From the NCBI GenBank assembly GCA_002729235.1, contig PBTY01000006.1, positions 31,835 through 95,834 on the forward strand: 64,000 bases of DNA. Direction: 5' to 3'. Of this stretch, positions 61,063 to 64,000 are shown piece by piece. This stretch comes from Rickettsiales bacterium. GTDB lineage: Bacteria; Bacteroidota; Bacteroidia; Cytophagales; Cyclobacteriaceae. The notes beneath the pieces were generated by a model that saw nothing but the letters and a program-made list of their open reading frames with translations, searched no databases and was not told the DNA's origin. How positions within the stretch are numbered: the stretch's first letter is position 1; each line of letters begins with the position of its first letter. The translations under genes were made by a program, and so were the position numbers.

Positions 61063-61852
61063 ATTTCTTCTCTTCAATCTGATTAAACTCTTGAGCAGAT
61101 TTCACACTTCCATAGATATTGCCTGTATAGAATCCCAGTGCAAGCCCTCCAAATATCCAGGCACCAGGTCTGTCAATACCTTTTTCGGAGATGATTCTAT
61201 AGGCTTGATATCCGGTTGTAGATATTAGCAACAAGGAAAACAAGCCATCCTTCCATCTACCAGTATATATTTTACCTAAACCAGGCACAACCGTGGATAA
61301 AGCTCCTGCCAGAAAGGGGCTTTTATGACGTCTATCCTGAGCCTCAGAAGCAACAGTATACATTTGTTGTACCAGATAAGGAGGATTGTTTAGTTGCTCT
61401 GACTCTTGCTGGGCTGATTCCCAGTTTCCCTCCAGCGCTAATGAAGCAGCTGTCAGGAAATTAAGATCAGGTTTCGTAAAAGTATAGTTTCCAACCACAC
61501 CACGAATTTCTTCGAATTGACTACTGGAAAACAATGCATAGGTATGAATTTTCCCAAATTGAATACTCGCTATCGTCACTGTCTCAATACTCTTTAGCCG
61601 TCGTATAGACTCCTGGTATAGCTCCAGGTTTTGCATACTAATTAACAAGTTATGCCATGAGGTTGTATCTGTGGGATTTAAATAAACAACCCGTTCATAT
61701 TCCGTCGCGGACTCATCATATCGTCCTGCTTCAAACAAATAATCTGCGTACTTCTTACTATTTGAATAATCAAAAAGATCCTGACCAAACGTCAGAGTGG
61801 TACATCCAAAAAGACATACAATCACAAATAACCTAAAACTCTCCAACCTCAT
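61016..61852 (-). CDS. TPR protein with C-terminal TM domain (PGLGKIY motif)
   Basis: Signal peptide; YDESATEYERVVYLNPTDTTSWHNLLISM; TVVPGLGKIYTGRWKDGLFSLLLISTTGYQAY; same layout as the downstream gene. Confidence 0.75.
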   Translation of the reverse strand: MRLESFRLFVIVCLFGCTTLTFGQDLFDYSNSKKYADYLFEAGRYDESATEYERVVYLNPTDTTSWHNLLISMQNLELYQESIRRLKSIETVTIASIQFGKIHTYALFSSSQFEEIRGVVGNYTFTKPDLNFLTAASLALEGNWESAQQESEQLNNPPYLVQQMYTVASEAQDRRHKSPFLAGALSTVVPGLGKIYTGRWKDGLFSLLLISTTGYQAYRIISEKGIDRPGAWIFGGLALGFYTGNIYGSVKSAQEFNQIEEKKYEDRVQYLLDIYYGR

Positions 61853-62228
61853 CCACTAACCTATTTTTATTCTTATCGAGTTTATAAAAACCAGGACTCA
61901 AGGAATTGCACCTGGTATAGCGATCAAAAAAAGATATGGTCCCCTTGACTAATCCAAGCTTTTTCACCGCCTGAACAGCATACTCTGAACACGAAGGAGT
62001 AAAAGAACAAGTACTTCCATCTTGAGAGCTGATAAAACTCTTGTAAAAAACAAAAGCACCCGTGTAGAGCATTTCAACCTCATTGTCAGCCCTTTTAAAA
62101 TACTCACCATAATGGCGGTGCTCAGACTTTTTATCAACCGTTAACTCCTTCTCAAAATCAATGGATTTGACCTGAGCGGATAACTGGAAGGATAACATCA
62201 TCAAAAACAGAATAAATAGCTGCTTCAT
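61833..62228 (-). CDS. YidD-family protein with N-terminal signal peptide
   Basis: MKQLFILFLMMLSFQLSAQ signal; YKSFISSQDGSTCSFTPSCSEYAVQAVKKLGLVKGTISFFDRYTRCNSLSPGFYKLDKNKNRLVDEV; start trimmed from 62243. Confidence 0.85.
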   Translation of the reverse strand: MKQLFILFLMMLSFQLSAQVKSIDFEKELTVDKKSEHRHYGEYFKRADNEVEMLYTGAFVFYKSFISSQDGSTCSFTPSCSEYAVQAVKKLGLVKGTISFFDRYTRCNSLSPGFYKLDKNKNRLVDEVGEF

Positions 62229-62862
62229 CTTCAAAATCGTCAATCTTTATGTCACTGTGGGTTGTAATCTTTTTATTATCTCCTAATGGTGTATGAATGA
62301 TCTCATAAATTTTCATAGGAAACATGTATCGACCGACCTTCTGATGCTCTTTAAAATATTGCTTCACAAGTGGCTCGCCTTTCTTTTTGTAAAAGATAAT
62401 TCCTTCTAACAGGCCTTCAGACTGGGTAATGGCCACATATCCTTCTTCACTGGCAGGATGTTTCCATTTTGAAACGACCTGATTTCCCACCTCTTCTACA
62501 TCCATAAGTCTGAATCCCATTTTGGACAAACCAAAATCGTCCATCTCATTTTTTAAAAGTAAGTGATAAATAGAAAAACCAACGGTCATTGCTGAGGAAG
62601 ATGTACGCATGACACTATCGTTCAACACAATGTATGCAGCAGTATCCTTAAATACCAGAAATTGCTCACGCGGAAATGTCTGATTATGAATTAATGTTTC
62701 CTTATTCAAATCATAGAATACCTTTCCTACGATTAAGGACTGTTTCTTATCAGGGCTAATCTCTTTAATACTATACTTGGCTTCTATTCGAGTGCCAAAA
62801 TTCTGGGTAAATGCAATGTGTGAAATCAGCACACAAAACAGAAAATAAAAAAGGTGTTTCAT
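62158..62862 (-). CDS. Secreted hypothetical, possible LolA/LolB-like fold
   Basis: Signal peptide MKHLFYFLFCVLISHIAFTQ; alternating beta pattern YSIKEISPDKKQSLIVGKVFYDLNKETLIHNQTFPREQFLVFKDTAAYIVLN; fold call is inference. Confidence 0.6.
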   Translation of the reverse strand: MKHLFYFLFCVLISHIAFTQNFGTRIEAKYSIKEISPDKKQSLIVGKVFYDLNKETLIHNQTFPREQFLVFKDTAAYIVLNDSVMRTSSSAMTVGFSIYHLLLKNEMDDFGLSKMGFRLMDVEEVGNQVVSKWKHPASEEGYVAITQSEGLLEGIIFYKKKGEPLVKQYFKEHQKVGRYMFPMKIYEIIHTPLGDNKKITTHSDIKIDDFEDEAAIYSVFDDVILPVIRSGQIH

Positions 62863-62887
62863 AAAAAAAGGGCCTTACGGCCCATTT
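62862..62887 (-). terminator. Rho-independent terminator
   Basis: gggcc(62870-62874)/ggccc(62879-62883) stem, tttt-rich (7 T) tail on the minus strand, just downstream of the 62911-63375 gene. Confidence 0.85.
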
Positions 62888-62910
62888 TACTTTTACAAAT
62901 CTACTACTAA

Positions 62911-63375
62911 TTAATAACTATAGTAGAATGGGGAAGTGATTGCTCCTAAAACTACGTTAGCAGCAAAACCAATCCAGAAAGATGTTTTTTGATCTTTTGT
63001 CTTGTTCTTGTTAGTAATCACTACGAAGAAACCAATTGGACAACATAGGAAACCCCAAAGACCAGATGGCCAATCGAAGTTGCTCCATTGGAAACCTTGA
63101 GTTCCTTCTACTGAATTCACGCTTTTGAAAGAAGCCATATCAATTGATGCGTCCATTGAAGAAAGCTCCTCCATAGAAGTGATTTCGTTAGCAACAACTA
63201 ACTCTTCTACCTGGTTTAGCTCATCAAACTCAGCTTCGAAAGCTACAGCATCAAATTCAACATCTTCTACAGCAACTTCCAACTCCATATTTGCAGGTGC
63301 TGCAAACAATGCTTGAGTTGAGAAAATCAAAGTCGCCATGAACATCGAAGAAACTCTTAATAATCTCTTTTTCAT
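62911..63375 (-). CDS. Exported acidic hypothetical protein with C-terminal TM pair
   Basis: Signal peptide ending ALFAAP; strongly acidic Ala/Glu-rich middle; LWGFLCCPIGFFVVITNKNKTKDQKTSFWIGFAANVVLGAI. Confidence 0.72.
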   Translation of the reverse strand: MKKRLLRVSSMFMATLIFSTQALFAAPANMELEVAVEDVEFDAVAFEAEFDELNQVEELVVANEITSMEELSSMDASIDMASFKSVNSVEGTQGFQWSNFDWPSGLWGFLCCPIGFFVVITNKNKTKDQKTSFWIGFAANVVLGAITSPFYYSY

Positions 63376-63636
63376 AATCTGTTATAATGGTGATAAGTTT
63401 AGAATGTGAATATTATGATTTACGCATTCATTTCCTAATGTTGTTTGTAAAATACTATCATACTTTACGCTTTCAGTTCTGATCAAGGAGGTATTTCGTG
63501 ATATAATTATTTGACATTAAATGAATTAATACCACAAAAAACTATTCTTCCCGAGCTTATTATTTTTTTTGTTTCTGGCTTCAGATTACCATCATATTTT
63601 TCCCCTCTTTTCATTTAACTCCTCTAGATTTAAACA

Positions 63637-64000
63637 GTGAGAAAAAAGATAGTCGTATTAACTGGAGCTGGCATAAGTGCAGAAAGCGGAATAAAGACAT
63701 TCAGAGATGCAGGTGGTCTTTGGGAAGGACATGACGTAATGGAAGTGGCAAGCCCTCAAGGTTGGGCTAAAAACCAGGAGTTGGTATTGAATTTTTACAA
63801 TCAACGTAGAAAACAGGCACTTACTGCAAAACCAAATAAAGGTCATTCGGCTCTTGCCGAATTAGAAAACCATTATGAAGTAGTGATCATCACTCAGAAT
63901 GTGGATAATCTTCATGAAAAATCAGGAAGTACGAATGTTATTCATCTTCATGGAGAACTATTTAAGGTTAGGAGCACATTGGATGAGTCGTTGATATATG
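63637..64000 (+). CDS. cobB: SIR2-family NAD-dependent deacylase, 5' part (truncated by window end)
   Basis: Manual translation from GTG at 63637: (M)RKKIVVLTGAGISAESGIKTFRDAGGLWEGHDVMEVASPQGWAKNQELVLNFYNQRR...VVIITQNVDNLHEKSGSTNVIHLHGELFK. Not in the supplied ORF track. Confidence 0.95.
   Translation, partial: MRKKIVVLTGAGISAESGIKTFRDAGGLWEGHDVMEVASPQGWAKNQELVLNFYNQRRKQALTAKPNKGHSALAELENHYEVVIITQNVDNLHEKSGSTNVIHLHGELFKVRSTLDESLIY

Noticed and set aside
63658-63846. 62-aa minus-strand ORF at the window end
   Set aside because: Lies antisense to the SIR2 N-terminus, which has clear motif support.

Overview
This 64 kb window is a gene-dense, AT-rich chromosomal segment from a Bacteroidota bacterium. 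The lineage call (probably marine Cytophagales-like) is inferred from protein families: FtsX/MacB permeases without an ATPase neighbour, an IPExxxVDY protein, TPR-histidine kinase/AraC hybrids, YfhO, and acpP-fabF-rnc. I found no tRNA or rRNA gene, CRISPR array, IS transposase or prophage.

Main blocks: (1) TPR hybrid sensor kinases, a stand-alone E2-type acyltransferase, sppA, folK and a TSUP permease. (2) A surface-polysaccharide locus (9.5-21.8 kb) with flippase, YfhO, FkbM methyltransferase, two sulfotransferases, glycosyltransferases and a WbpB/D/E-like diamino-sugar set. (3) pfkA, miaA, a PAS hybrid kinase, MBL hydrolase, RqcH-like NFACT, a lipoprotein-type KatG, pyk, acpP-fabF-rnc-nadE and yidD. 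(4) Outer-membrane genes: a BamA-like protein and an HhH-beta-barrel protein. (5) A tightly overlapping 5-gene operon (44.2-49.3 kb): epimerase/3bHSD, MBL hydrolase, F390-synthetase-like ANL enzyme, KAS III and sterol-desaturase-like hydroxylase. (6) A TM plus beta-barrel orphan resembling CBASS Cap15 in architecture. (7) lptG-like, tgt, GT2, sigma-70 and rsmG. (8) An overlapping operon with a LolA-like protein, an exported YidD and two TPR-TM paralogs. The window ends in the 5' part of a cobB/SIR2 gene that the ORF track misses.

Best candidates for undescribed biology are the OleA/C/D-reminiscent operon (44.2-49.3 kb), the exported-YidD operon (60.2-62.9 kb), and the Cap15-like orphan (49.5 kb). 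Smaller non-ORF observations are a LamG-like pseudogene tail at 9391-9510 and a perfect 10-bp dyad abutting the katG start codon. All family assignments come from reading motifs; no database search was run.
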